From positions 682,001-746,000 of the forward strand of contig OZ255624.1 of NCBI GenBank assembly GCA_965276675.1: DNA of 64,000 nt, given 5' to 3'. The position numbers and the translations under genes were made by a program. The stretch is from G965276675 sp965276675 (GTDB lineage: Bacteria; Acidobacteriota; Terriglobia; Terriglobales; Acidobacteriaceae). Below, in pieces: positions 54,457 to 63,651 of the stretch; position 1 is the first letter of the stretch; each line of letters opens with the position of its first letter. A model generated the notes under the pieces. The model was given only the letters and a program-made list of their open reading frames with translations. It searched no databases and had not been told where the DNA came from.

Positions 54457-54900
54457 TCAGGCGGAGACAGGTGCGGCGGACCTAAGCCACTGCTCCATCT
54501 GAGCGTGATCCACGAGGCCCGCCTGCTGTATCACCGTACGGCCATCGTAGAGGACTACAAAGTTGGGAATGCCGCGAACCTCGAAGCGGGCAGCGAGTTG
54601 AGGGTTCTTTTCTGTATCGACTTTGAGGACTACAGCTTTGCCCGCCATGTTGGCAGCGGTACGCGCGACCTCGGGTGCCGCAGTGCGGCAGGGACCGCAC
54701 CACTCTGCCCAGAAGTCCACAAGGACGGGTACCGGAGAGCTCTGCACGACTTCGTCGAATAAAGCAGTGTCGGCCGCGATCGGTTCGGCGATGGGTGGCA
54801 ATGGCGATTTGCACGCTCCACAGTTACCGATGCTGGCGAGGTATTTCGCTGGGATCCGGTTCTTCTGTCCGCAATGGCTGCAGGTGCGGATGACAGGCAT
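54457..54900 (-). CDS. trxC: TrxC-type thioredoxin with zinc finger
   Basis: A 147-residue thioredoxin-2. The N-terminal zinc site is complete: Cys7-x2-Cys10 and Cys27-x2-Cys30. The active site is Trp67-Cys-Gly-Pro-Cys71 and the cis-proline block GIPNFVVLYDG follows. It reduces protein disulfides in the cytoplasm and in TrxC proteins the zinc finger tunes redox behaviour. ATG 54900 gives the family start (MPVIRTCSHCGQK); a 10-residue longer frame is unlikely. It is convergent with the CRTAC1 gene, 25 bases away. Confidence 0.92.
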   Translation of the reverse strand: MPVIRTCSHCGQKNRIPAKYLASIGNCGACKSPLPPIAEPIAADTALFDEVVQSSPVPVLVDFWAEWCGPCRTAAPEVARTAANMAGKAVVLKVDTEKNPQLAARFEVRGIPNFVVLYDGRTVIQQAGLVDHAQMEQWLRSAAPVSA

Positions 54901-54981
54901 ACGTGACCTCCGTCGAGAAGCGCTACACATAGGATGCTAATGCAGATCCCCAGTGTTCGACGGGCTTTGGAGCGAAGACAA

Positions 54982-55013
54982 ACGGCTCCGAGACCCACGT
55001 AGCTCGGAGCCGT
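54982..55013 (-). terminator. Terminator of the PQQ/ricin gene
   Basis: Eleven-base perfect arms (ACGGCTCCGAG and CTCGGAGCCGT) with a ten-base loop lie 11 bases beyond the stop of the minus-strand gene ending at 55024. In that direction the stem is followed by TTTGTCTTCG. Confidence 0.75.
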
Positions 55014-55023
55014 CCTTGCGTTG

Positions 55024-57066
55024 TTAGTTGGCCTGCTGGATGGCCCAGTTCTGATTGCTGCCGCTGTTTCTGGGGTAGAGAATGATGCCGGTGTTCTGGT
55101 TGGGGTTTCCGGCTGGATCGTCGAAGACCAGACCGGTGGCTTTGTTCTGGAGCAGGTAGCCGGAGCCGAGTGGTGTGAGCGACCAAAGTTGGGCATTGGT
55201 GTTGGCTGGGGTTTGTTGCTGGAGGGCAGTGCCAGGCGCGGTCGCAGCGTTGGGGTCGGTCAGGAAAAGGCCGCTCGAGACGTTTTGGATCATGTAGTAG
55301 CCATTGCCCTGGTAGGAGAAGAACCACTTCTGGTTGGCTCCACCGTTGGCCGGCCACTGAATGATCTGCACGCCGGAGTTGGGTGAGAGGCCGGGGTCGT
55401 CCAGAAGGAGCTTGCTTGCCCCGTTGGTGAGGGTGTAGTCGCCGTCTGCGATGGGCGCTGGCGTCTGGCGCAGAAGGCCGAAGACTGCGACGCTGTTCTG
55501 CGTGCCGACGAAGACCTTGCCGTTTGCGACTGTGGGCACGATGAATTTGTTGCCTGCGCCGAATTGGTCGCGAGAGGAGGCCTGGTTACTGTTGTATAAC
55601 TCGGTCGCGAGATTGTTGGCATCATAGGCGTGCAGGACGGCTGGATTGCTGTTCTGCACGGCCCAGGTGATGGCATTCGCGTTGCTGTAGCCGGAGATGC
55701 TTGGCGTGGTTCCGGGATAGTTAAAGGTCGCCGCGGTGGTGGAGCTGGGCGAGCTGGAGAGCAATGCCGTGTTGACGTCAAATGAGCGAAGCACGCTGTT
55801 CACTGAGCCATAGTAGACATGTCCGTTGAAGTACGCAGGACTGGACCACACGCCGTTCGAGAGCGGTCCGGCGAGTTCCTGGTAAAGGGTCGCGTTGGAG
55901 CTGGCATCGTATTTGCCCAGGTTGTCGCGGTCGGCGACGTAAAGGTTCGAGTCTTTGCCAGCAGCCACTGCCAGGTGACGCGTAGCTCCCTTGGCGTCCA
56001 GCAGATCGGGCAGCAGCATAGCGCCACCCGAGCCAAGGTCTGTGTCCTGCCCCGACTCTGAGTTCGAATTGTACATCGTCCAGTAGTCACTGGCGGTGAT
56101 CCCGCCATTGCTTGGAGTGAGCTTGAGCAAGGAGTTGCCGAAGTCACCCTGATTGGGAAAGCCTTGCGCGTTGAGGGTGCTGTCGAAGGTGCCATTCCCG
56201 AGCGAGAGATAGATGTTGCCCTGCGCGTCGGCTGCTGGACCGGCTCCGGCGTTCCAGGGCGCGGCTTCGTTGCCGTTCGGCGTGACATTGAAGACACCAT
56301 TCTGCTGCAGCGTGTTCTGGTTGTAGCCGATCACCCAGCCAGTGTAGGGGCGGATGTCGCAGTGCGATCCCCAACTGGTGTAGACGGTGCCGTTGAGCAA
56401 CAGCAGTCCGGGGCGGTCAACATACTGCTTGGGGTCGAAGACCACGCGGCCGTTGCTACTGTTGTCCCCAGTGCCGGGATAACTGGCCTGCACGGCGACC
56501 GGGCTGTCCGACTGCTCAGCGCCGCTGGTCAGGTCGAGTGCGTGGATGCGCTGGTAGTAAGTTCCGGAGGCGTCTTTGCTCATGGCCACCAGGTAGACAG
56601 TGCCGTGCGCACCCGCGTGGCGATCGATGATGGGCGTGGCGGTGATGCCGATCTCGGGCGTCACCTGGTTGCAATTTCTTGGGTCAGAGGGAGTCTCCCC
56701 ATTGCCCAGCATCGATACTTTCCAGAGGACCTTTCCGGTGTCGGCGTCAAAGGCGTAGACGCTGGCGTGTTCTGTCGCAGTGATAACTACATTATGTGTG
56801 CCTTGCCCCGGAATGGTGAGTGCGGAGAGATAGAGGGGCTGCGCATCAACCTTGCCGTCAACGGCGACCTGGAAGAGCGCGCCGAAGTTCGCAGAGTTGA
56901 CCTTTGCCGGCGTCAGGATGGCTTCGGAGAGGTTTTGGCCTGTCCTGGCGTTATCGTTATGCCATGTCAGTACGTTGGTTTGGGCGAAGGCAGTGAGTGA
57001 GCCGACTAACAGGAACGGCATCAGAACCGTTCCACTCTGGTGCACCAGCGAGCGCAAATAACGCAT
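55024..57066 (-). CDS. Secreted beta-propeller protein with ricin-type lectin domain
   Basis: A 680-residue extracellular protein. The signal peptide (SGTVLMPFLLVGSLTAFA) supports ATG 57066, preceded by AAGGAGA. A PQQ-like propeller (about 30-535) shows ARTGQNLSEAILTPAKVNSA, VYAFDADTGKVLWKV and TPIIDRHAGAHGTVYLVAMS. A ricin B-type lectin domain (about 545-680) has three QxW repeats (ANQKWFF, NAQLWSL, SNQNWAI). The lectin would anchor it to a glycan. Whether the propeller binds PQQ or is only structural is unclear, because no enzyme motif is visible. A longer in-frame extension upstream (to 57270) is rejected. Confidence 0.85.
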   Translation of the reverse strand: MRYLRSLVHQSGTVLMPFLLVGSLTAFAQTNVLTWHNDNARTGQNLSEAILTPAKVNSANFGALFQVAVDGKVDAQPLYLSALTIPGQGTHNVVITATEHASVYAFDADTGKVLWKVSMLGNGETPSDPRNCNQVTPEIGITATPIIDRHAGAHGTVYLVAMSKDASGTYYQRIHALDLTSGAEQSDSPVAVQASYPGTGDNSSNGRVVFDPKQYVDRPGLLLLNGTVYTSWGSHCDIRPYTGWVIGYNQNTLQQNGVFNVTPNGNEAAPWNAGAGPAADAQGNIYLSLGNGTFDSTLNAQGFPNQGDFGNSLLKLTPSNGGITASDYWTMYNSNSESGQDTDLGSGGAMLLPDLLDAKGATRHLAVAAGKDSNLYVADRDNLGKYDASSNATLYQELAGPLSNGVWSSPAYFNGHVYYGSVNSVLRSFDVNTALLSSSPSSTTAATFNYPGTTPSISGYSNANAITWAVQNSNPAVLHAYDANNLATELYNSNQASSRDQFGAGNKFIVPTVANGKVFVGTQNSVAVFGLLRQTPAPIADGDYTLTNGASKLLLDDPGLSPNSGVQIIQWPANGGANQKWFFSYQGNGYYMIQNVSSGLFLTDPNAATAPGTALQQQTPANTNAQLWSLTPLGSGYLLQNKATGLVFDDPAGNPNQNTGIILYPRNSGSNQNWAIQQAN

Positions 57067-57442
57067 AAAGCTTTCTCCTTGGGATGAACGACTTTTGTGG
57101 AAGCAACAGCGCACGTGCTCGATCCCAGCCAGGTCCCCCCTGAACTGTGCAACGGCCGGTTTTACCGGAAGGGAAGAGCGACGGCGCACTGCGTCCACGT
57201 GGGTACGAACAGGCAGGCGCGGCAGAGTGCGGCATGATGGCGGCAGGAGCGCCATCGTCAGGTCTGGCATTTCAGAGCTCTCCTCGGGGGATAGGCGAGT
57301 CGAGGCAAAGTGTAACAGCGACAGGTTCGTTTTTCGTTTACGGACAGGGAGAATTCACGAGATGCGATGGGATCAAAAATCGATTTGGGAATCGATGCGG
57401 CGCTTTGTCCGGCAAGCCGAGTTGCGATTCGTCGCTGCCGCT

Positions 57443-59515
57443 CTATCGAGTGAGGCTCGCCGCTGCTGTTCTGGTGTGGAGGAAATCCTCTGGATCGTGT
57501 GTCCGGGCCAACACCGCGGCCCGCTGGAAGGCCGCACCAGCCTCTGCTTTTCTGCCGGTCTGCATCAGTACGCCGCCCAGGTCAGCCTGAATCTCCGGAG
57601 ACTCGGGCGCCAGCTGTGCCGCGATCTGCACCTGCTGCAAAGCATTATCAGGTCTGTTCTGCCGGAGGAGGAAGTTCGCCAGACCGGCATGCGTCTGCGC
57701 GGCGGCCAGCGGCATATCAAAGCTCCCACGGAAAAGAAGAGTGCTGCCGGCGATCACTGCATCGGGCCGGCGACTCTGAAACTGCCGGTATGGATTCAGG
57801 TCGCCCCCGCCCCAGCCGAGACCGGAGATCTCGTTGGTGTTCAGCAGGACGATCCCGTTCACCACCGGCGGGATAAGCGGCGTCGAAAGGAACCCGTGGG
57901 CAAGGCCGACGGGAAGAGGCCGGCATGGAATGTCGAATGCGGCTGCTCGAACGGCGAGCTCCGAGGAGTGCGCAAACCAGCAGTCGGAGATGTGATGATT
58001 CGCCAGGTACATGTGTAATTGTTTGAGGTCCTGGCCCCAGTCCACGTTGGAATCGTTGAGGGCGCGGTAGGTATGCGAGGAGCCGCCAAAAGCTTCGTTT
58101 GAATAGGGAATGTAGTTGGGAAAGGCCGCGAGCGAAGAGGCAGCGTGAAAGGTCAGGAGTGCCGCGACCGCGTAGGCTCCAACACGCGACCACCGGGCCA
58201 AGCTCCATGCGCCAAGGGCTGCCAGCAAGATCAGGAATGGAAAGACCGGCAGGACGTGGCGGATGCCGATGTCAAAGGGCGCATTCATGCTCCCGGCCAA
58301 GAAGAGCACCACCGGGACAAGGAGGTAGAGCAGTTCGCGACGGAAGGGAGCACGCTTGTGTATCTGCAAGACCGCGCAGGTTATGAGCAGAAGCAGAAAG
58401 GGAATCGTAAGTTTGATGAGCAACGCGACGGGAAAATAGAACCACACCGGACCCGGATATAAACGGCCCAGCAGAAATGACGAGTACCAATGTGTGGGCG
58501 AGAGTGGCTGGAGCAGGTCGGCGAGCCCGAAGAGATAGGACTGAGGCAGCAGATGCCAACGCGCCAAGCCCAGGATAGCCGCGCGCGCACCGGGATGCAG
58601 TGCTCCGGCGTAGGTGGCAAAGTCCGGCGCCAACTGAGCGGCTCCTGACTGAGCAGAGCCTGACTGCGCGGAGCCTGGACGAGCCTGAAAGCGAAAGGTG
58701 TAGAAGGCCCATAGAACCGTCCAAGCGACGAGGCCGACGGCGGCGAGAGCGCCGAGAAGGCGAAGCGCGACCGCGCCCCTGCCCAGGCGTCTCGCGGCAG
58801 AGTCTGCTGGCGTGTGCTGAAGCTGGTTTGCGAAGAGCGCTTCGCCGAGCGCGCAGACCGCGAGCATGGGAAAGATGATCAGCGCACTGAACTTAGCGGC
58901 GAGGGCCAGACCCGCGGCCAGTCCGCACACGATCAGCCGCACCAGGCCGGGGTGCTTGACGTAGCGATAGAACGCGTACACCGACGCAAACAGAAAGCAG
59001 GTCACGCCCATGTCCGTGGTGACGAGTGCGCCATGGGCCAGCAGATTGGGTTCGAAGACGTACAGAAATAGCGCGAAGAGCGCTGCAATGGGACCGAACA
59101 TCTCGTAACCGGCGGCGAAGACCAGGAGCGCCAAAGCGAAGGAGAAGACCGAGGCCGCCAGACGTGCCCGCCAGAGAAGCGCGTCTGCGTTGTTGGCGTA
59201 GAGTAGTTGCGCACCTCCTGCGTATTCCTCGAATTTGAAGTTCATTGTAGGCGGCTGCGGTTGCTTGAGTGACAGCGTCAAGAGCGGCGCGGCGGCCACG
59301 AGCTTCACCAGAGGCGGGTGCTCAGGGTTGACACCAAAGTCCCGCCCTCGCCAGTTTCGATAGCCGGCGTAAAGGTGAGCGCCCTCATCGAAGGTCTGCG
59401 AGAGCTGCCTGACGGAGCTCCACAGCTCGGTCCCCAAAACAACCAGAAGAGCAATGACAGCCACACGATAGAGCGGTCGTGAACGCAAAAAAGAATTGAA
59501 GAGTCGAAGACGCAT
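57443..59515 (-). CDS. GT-C glycosyltransferase (PMT/ArnT-like) with TPR tail
   Basis: A 690-residue inner-membrane protein with about eleven helices. After helix 1 comes LSQTFDEGAHLYAGYRNWRG, the acidic DE loop typical of GT39/GT83-type enzymes that use polyprenyl-phosphate sugars, then FGVNPEHPPLVKLVAAAPLL, an almost universal block in these enzymes. The periplasmic loop and SNVDWGQDLKQLHMYL follow. The last 90 residues form a TPR-like tail (RQNRPDNALQQVQIAAQLAP), which is uncommon in this family. A short tandem repeat gives SAQSGSAQSGAAQ near residue 285. It likely glycosylates envelope proteins or lipids. Confidence 0.82.
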   Translation of the reverse strand: MRLRLFNSFLRSRPLYRVAVIALLVVLGTELWSSVRQLSQTFDEGAHLYAGYRNWRGRDFGVNPEHPPLVKLVAAAPLLTLSLKQPQPPTMNFKFEEYAGGAQLLYANNADALLWRARLAASVFSFALALLVFAAGYEMFGPIAALFALFLYVFEPNLLAHGALVTTDMGVTCFLFASVYAFYRYVKHPGLVRLIVCGLAAGLALAAKFSALIIFPMLAVCALGEALFANQLQHTPADSAARRLGRGAVALRLLGALAAVGLVAWTVLWAFYTFRFQARPGSAQSGSAQSGAAQLAPDFATYAGALHPGARAAILGLARWHLLPQSYLFGLADLLQPLSPTHWYSSFLLGRLYPGPVWFYFPVALLIKLTIPFLLLLITCAVLQIHKRAPFRRELLYLLVPVVLFLAGSMNAPFDIGIRHVLPVFPFLILLAALGAWSLARWSRVGAYAVAALLTFHAASSLAAFPNYIPYSNEAFGGSSHTYRALNDSNVDWGQDLKQLHMYLANHHISDCWFAHSSELAVRAAAFDIPCRPLPVGLAHGFLSTPLIPPVVNGIVLLNTNEISGLGWGGGDLNPYRQFQSRRPDAVIAGSTLLFRGSFDMPLAAAQTHAGLANFLLRQNRPDNALQQVQIAAQLAPESPEIQADLGGVLMQTGRKAEAGAAFQRAAVLARTHDPEDFLHTRTAAASLTR

Positions 59516-59677
59516 GCGGCACCTTGCAGAGATGACGAAGAAGGCCCAGGAGAGTACGGCAGAGGACGAATGTGCTTGTCCCGGTGCCGGTCACTGTAGC
59601 ATCTCCCGAACCGCGAGTGCACTTACTTTTGAATGAAGATCCTCTTGTGAATCTGCTATTGAGTCGGTCCAGTCGGT

Positions 59678-60682
59678 TTAGGCGCGCGAGGCGGAGCCGG
59701 TAGTGCCGCGAACGATCAGCTGCGGTTTGATAATGTATTCAGCGCCTTCGAGTTCTGTCTTGCCGAAGGCGGTGTAGAGGGCGTGGAAGGCGCGGTCGGC
59801 GATCTCGGTGCGCGACAGTCTTACCGTGGTGAGCGGCGGGTAGGTGAACGCGCTGATCTCGATGTCATCGAAGCCGACGACCGAGATGTCTCCCGGGACA
59901 CGCAGGCCGTGCTGGTGGATAGCGCCGATAGCGCCGATCGCGGTGAGGTCGTTGGAGGCGAGCACAGCGGTGGGCGGCGTCTCTCCCGCGAGTAGCCGTT
60001 CCATGGCGATGCGGCCGCCGTCCATGCGGTGGTTGCCCTCCGAGAGCAGTGGATGATTGCTACTAAGGCGCACCCGTTTGAGCGAGTCGAGAAAGGCGGC
60101 GCGACGGATGCGGGCGGACGAGAGATCCAGTGGTCCGCTGATGAAGCCGATGCGGGTATGTCCAAGCATGACGAGGTGCTCGACGGCCTCATCGATGCCG
60201 GCGGAGTAATCGACGAGTACGTTGCTGATGCCGGTAGCCGCTGCACCTGTATCCAGAAAAACGATCGGAATCCGCCGGCTCTGCAGGCGCTCGATGAGGT
60301 GATCGCCCATCTCCGAGGTCATGACGGCGACCCCGTCCACTTTGCGTTCGAGCATGCGCCGCACGCAGAGTTCGGTCCGTTCCGCGCTATAACCGGTATT
60401 GGCCACAATGACGTCCATGCCGTGTTTGACGGCGACATCCTCGAAGCTCTTTACCAGCTCGGGGAAGAACGGGTTGGTGATGTCCGAGATGATGAGGCCG
60501 TAGAGCCGGCTGCGGCCGGAGCCCAGCGCACGCGCGTTGGTGTTTGGGTAATAGTTCAGCGCAGCGATGGCGCGGCGTACGCGCTCGGCCGTCTCCGGTG
60601 TCACTTTGGAGGAGTCGTTGATGGTGCGCGAGACGGTAGCGGTGGAGACCCCGGCGCGCTTTGCTACTGCCTGTATGTTCAT
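59678..60682 (-). CDS. LacI/GalR-family transcriptional regulator
   Basis: A 334-residue LacI-type repressor. The HTH is at the start (VAKRAGVSTATVSRTIND, about 5-22), followed by the hinge and a periplasmic-binding-like core (about 60-330: LYGLIISDITNPFFPELVKS, VGFDDIEISAFTYPPLTTVR). It is divergent from galT with 170 bases between, so it probably represses the galactose genes and itself through the dyad at 60736-60762. The inducer is probably galactose or a derivative, by context only. Confidence 0.9.
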   Translation of the reverse strand: MNIQAVAKRAGVSTATVSRTINDSSKVTPETAERVRRAIAALNYYPNTNARALGSGRSRLYGLIISDITNPFFPELVKSFEDVAVKHGMDVIVANTGYSAERTELCVRRMLERKVDGVAVMTSEMGDHLIERLQSRRIPIVFLDTGAAATGISNVLVDYSAGIDEAVEHLVMLGHTRIGFISGPLDLSSARIRRAAFLDSLKRVRLSSNHPLLSEGNHRMDGGRIAMERLLAGETPPTAVLASNDLTAIGAIGAIHQHGLRVPGDISVVGFDDIEISAFTYPPLTTVRLSRTEIADRAFHALYTAFGKTELEGAEYIIKPQLIVRGTTGSASRA

Positions 60683-60735
60683 GCACTGTTCACGTGGCGA
60701 CGCAACAGCGTCGTGACGAGTCTATGACCCCTTAA

Positions 60736-60762
60736 CCGTTTGAACAACTGATTTCAAAACGG
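60736..60762. promoter_or_regulatory. Candidate operator between the LacI gene and galT
   Basis: An inverted repeat, CCGTTTGAA and TTCAAAACGG, with an eight-base centre (CAACTGAT). Arms match at all but one inserted base. It lies midway between the divergent starts, where a LacI-family dimer would be expected. Confidence 0.6.
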
Positions 60763-60852
60763 GGAGGAGGTGGAAGCAAGGGACTACCGAGGAGCGATCC
60801 TGCATTTGATTACACTCCAGCTTCACGGAGCCTGTAAGCTGTTCTGGAATCT

Positions 60853-62007
60853 ATGGCCACCGATACTTCAGCCAACGACACTACAACCGAGAGCAGCGAC
60901 AAACCAGGAAAGCCGGCTGGGTTTCCGCATCGGCGCTACAATCCGCTTCGCGGCGAGTGGGTGCTGGTCTCTCCCCAGCGCACGCAGCGCCCCTGGCAAG
61001 GCGAGGTGGGCAAAGTGGATACGGCGCCACCCGTCCACTACGATCCGCAGTGCTATCTATGCCCGGGCAATATGCGGGCCGGGGGACACCAGAACCCCGC
61101 TTATGCAGATGTTTTTGTCTTTACTAACGACTATGCGGCATTGCTGCCGGACACGCCTCCGCCCCCTACGGACGAAGCACATCCTCTGCTCCGCGCCGAG
61201 CGCGAGCGGGGAATCTGCCGCGTACTCTGCTTCCACCCCGACCACAGTCTGACGCTGGCGCTTATGGCTCGGGAGGAGATAACGCTGGTGGTGGAGGAGT
61301 GGGTGCGGCAGTATCGCGAACTCGGCGCAGAGCCCGAGATCGGCTACGTGCAGATCTTTGAGAACCGTGGCGCGATGATGGGAGCGAGCAATCCGCACCC
61401 GCACTGCCAGATTTGGGCGACGGAGCATGTGCCGGATGAGTCTGCCGCCGAGACCACGCACCTGGCTCAATACCACAGCGAGCACGGCGCTTGCATGCTT
61501 TGCGACTACACACTATTGGAGTTGAACGAGAAGAGCCGGCTGGTGTGCGAGAACGAGGAGTTTATCGCCGTCGTTCCATACTGGGCCGTGTGGCCTTTTG
61601 AGACTCTGGTGTTGAGCCGCGCGCATACCGGCTCGCTGGCGGAGTTTTCAGAGGCGCAGAAGCGTGGTCTGGCAGACATCCTGAAACAGCTCACGGTCCG
61701 CTACGACAATTTGTTCCAGACCAGCTTTCCGTACACAATGGGCTTTCATCAGTCACCCACCAACGGCAAGGAGCACCCGGAGTGGCACTTTCACGGGCAC
61801 TTCTACCCACCGCTGCTGCGGTCGGCGACGGTGAAGAAGTTCATGGTGGGTTTTGAGTTGCTGGGGATGCCGCAGCGGGACATTACGGCGGAAGATGCCG
61901 CGGGTAGATTGCGCGCCGTTCCGGCTGAGCACTACGCGAGCGACCGCGACGCTGGGTCTGTGGGTGACGAATATCAAAAGGCAGATAAAAGTCGCGCGAG
62001 GTTTTGA
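60853..62007 (+). CDS. galT: Galactose-1-phosphate uridylyltransferase
   Basis: GalT transfers UMP from UDP-glucose to galactose-1-phosphate in the Leloir pathway. At 384 residues it is a standard class I enzyme. The nucleophilic His lies in ASNPHPHCQIWATEH, and FHQSPTNGKEHPEWHFHGHF provides further histidines near the C-terminus. Metal cysteines are seen as CYLCPGN and CMLCDY. ATG 60853 follows an upstream operator candidate. It heads the operon galT - mutarotase relic - galK. Confidence 0.94.
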   Translation: MATDTSANDTTTESSDKPGKPAGFPHRRYNPLRGEWVLVSPQRTQRPWQGEVGKVDTAPPVHYDPQCYLCPGNMRAGGHQNPAYADVFVFTNDYAALLPDTPPPPTDEAHPLLRAERERGICRVLCFHPDHSLTLALMAREEITLVVEEWVRQYRELGAEPEIGYVQIFENRGAMMGASNPHPHCQIWATEHVPDESAAETTHLAQYHSEHGACMLCDYTLLELNEKSRLVCENEEFIAVVPYWAVWPFETLVLSRAHTGSLAEFSEAQKRGLADILKQLTVRYDNLFQTSFPYTMGFHQSPTNGKEHPEWHFHGHFYPPLLRSATVKKFMVGFELLGMPQRDITAEDAAGRLRAVPAEHYASDRDAGSVGDEYQKADKSRARF

Positions 62008-62111
62008 CAAAGTCACGTGAACTGTAAAGACTCTGTCGATCTGAGCCGGGTGCGGGCGCGGACGAAGTGAGCGCAGGCAAGCTGTTGCCGGCCCGTTAAG
62101 GACAGGACGAT

Positions 62112-62416
62112 GTGGCCTCTACTATCCGGAGTTGGGGCAGGCATCATCTTCAGTTCGATCCGCAACTGCTACCGTATGTGGGATTATGGATTTTGCCAGA
62201 CGCATGGCCAGAGACAGGGATTGGGAAGCAGTACACGGTGACGCTCGAGCCGACGACGCCCAACTGCGATGCGCTGGAGATGACAAAGGCGAATGGCACT
62301 ACTATCACGCTCGATCCGGGACGACGCAGGGTGTGACGCTCGAAGCGGAAATGTTGGGGATTGAGGAAGACATAGAATACGAGGTGCTTCGCGGCATGAT
62401 AGAGGGGCAGGCCTGA
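62112..62416 (+). pseudogene. Aldose 1-epimerase (mutarotase), C-terminal relic
   Basis: One frame reads FDPQLLPYVGLWILPDAWPE, then GKQYTVTLEPTTPNCDALEM and NGTTITLDPG, the last third of an aldose 1-epimerase or close homologue. It then runs into a stop, but a second frame continues the end (TTQGVTLEAEMLGIEEDIEY) to a TGA that overlaps the galK ATG. The N-terminal two-thirds, including the catalytic His and most sugar-binding residues, is missing. The gene thus lost most of its length but keeps the coupling with galK. Confidence 0.55.
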
Positions 62417-63582
62417 TGAAAGAGCAGGGTCGTCTGTTGGAAGAGCACAGCGAGCGTTTCCGTACGACTGGTCAGGGATTTGAGGCACCCGGCCGGGTCA
62501 ACCTGATCGGTGAGCACACCGACTACAGTGGTGGACTCGTGATGCCGGCAGCCATAGACTTCAGCACGGTGGCTGTGGTTAGCCTCCGGGATGACGATCA
62601 GATCGTCATCCACTCGCGCGACTTTCATCAGGAGGTCAGCTGTGGCACGGGCTCGCTGCCCGGCGCACCCTCGGGCAGTTGGAGCGACTACCCGCTGGGT
62701 GTGCTTTGGAGCTTGCGTGAGCGCGGTGTTCAGGCCGGGGCCTTCAGCATGAGCCTGGCTGGGGATGTTCCGCTCGGTGCAGGGCTAAGTTCTTCTGCTT
62801 CAGTTGAGGTGGCAGTGGCGCTGGCAGTGCTTTCACTCGCGGGCCACCAGATGCCGTTGAAGGAGATCGCGCTCGCCTGCCAACGGGCGGAGAACGGCTT
62901 TGTTGGCTCGCAGAGCGGCATTATGGACCAGTTCATCGCCTGCTGCGGGGAACGCGACCATGCCGTGATGATCGACTGCCGCACGCTGGACTACCGGGCG
63001 GTGCCGATTCCCGAGGACGTGCGGCTGGTGATCTGTAACTCCATGGTCAAACACTCCAATATCGGGGGCGATTATAACGAGCGGCGCGCGGAGGTGGATG
63101 AGGGAACACGCATCCTGCACGCAGCCAATGCGAGGATCCGTCAGCTGCGGGATGCGACCGTGGGGGACCTCGAACGAAGTCGCACATCGATGCCGGACAA
63201 TGTGTATCGCCGCTGCCGCCACATTATCACCGAGAATAAGCGCGTGGAAGAAGCCGCCGCGGCTCTGCAGGCGAGCGACTTGAAGACCGTGGGCAGGCTG
63301 ATGGCTGAGGCGCACGTCAGCTATCGCGATGACTTCGCGGCGAGCTGCCGGGAGTGCGACACGCTGGTGGAGCTTGCGAGCGGGCAGCCCGGCTTGATTG
63401 GTGCGCGGCTGACCGGTGGCGGCTTCGGTGGGTGCACGGTGAATCTGGTGGAAGCAGCGGAGGCGGAGCGCTTTCGCGAGAGAATGCACGCCGCCTACAA
63501 AGCGGCGACAGGTATCGATGCGGAGATGTATCTCTGTCGCGCCGCGGATGGCGCCCATGCTCTCCGTCAAGCGGGGACATAG
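62416..63582 (+). CDS. galK: Galactokinase
   Basis: GalK phosphorylates alpha-D-galactose to galactose-1-phosphate. The 388-residue GHMP kinase shows all three signatures: APGRVNLIGEHTDYSGG (about 25-40), PLGAGLSSSASVEVAVAL (about 120-137, phosphate loop) and LTGGGFGGCTVNLV (about 335-348). The usual Asp of the active site is in SGIMDQFIACCGE. Its ATG overlaps the TGA of the mutarotase relic (ATGA). Together with galT it makes a near-complete Leloir set; galE and galM are not in the window. Confidence 0.95.
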   Translation: MKEQGRLLEEHSERFRTTGQGFEAPGRVNLIGEHTDYSGGLVMPAAIDFSTVAVVSLRDDDQIVIHSRDFHQEVSCGTGSLPGAPSGSWSDYPLGVLWSLRERGVQAGAFSMSLAGDVPLGAGLSSSASVEVAVALAVLSLAGHQMPLKEIALACQRAENGFVGSQSGIMDQFIACCGERDHAVMIDCRTLDYRAVPIPEDVRLVICNSMVKHSNIGGDYNERRAEVDEGTRILHAANARIRQLRDATVGDLERSRTSMPDNVYRRCRHIITENKRVEEAAAALQASDLKTVGRLMAEAHVSYRDDFAASCRECDTLVELASGQPGLIGARLTGGGFGGCTVNLVEAAEAERFRERMHAAYKAATGIDAEMYLCRAADGAHALRQAGT

Positions 63583-63651
63583 AAGGGTGAGCTGCCATTT
63601 GACGCGGGCTCGATCCTTTTTATGGCGTACGCGTGGGCCGCAGGATTACCA

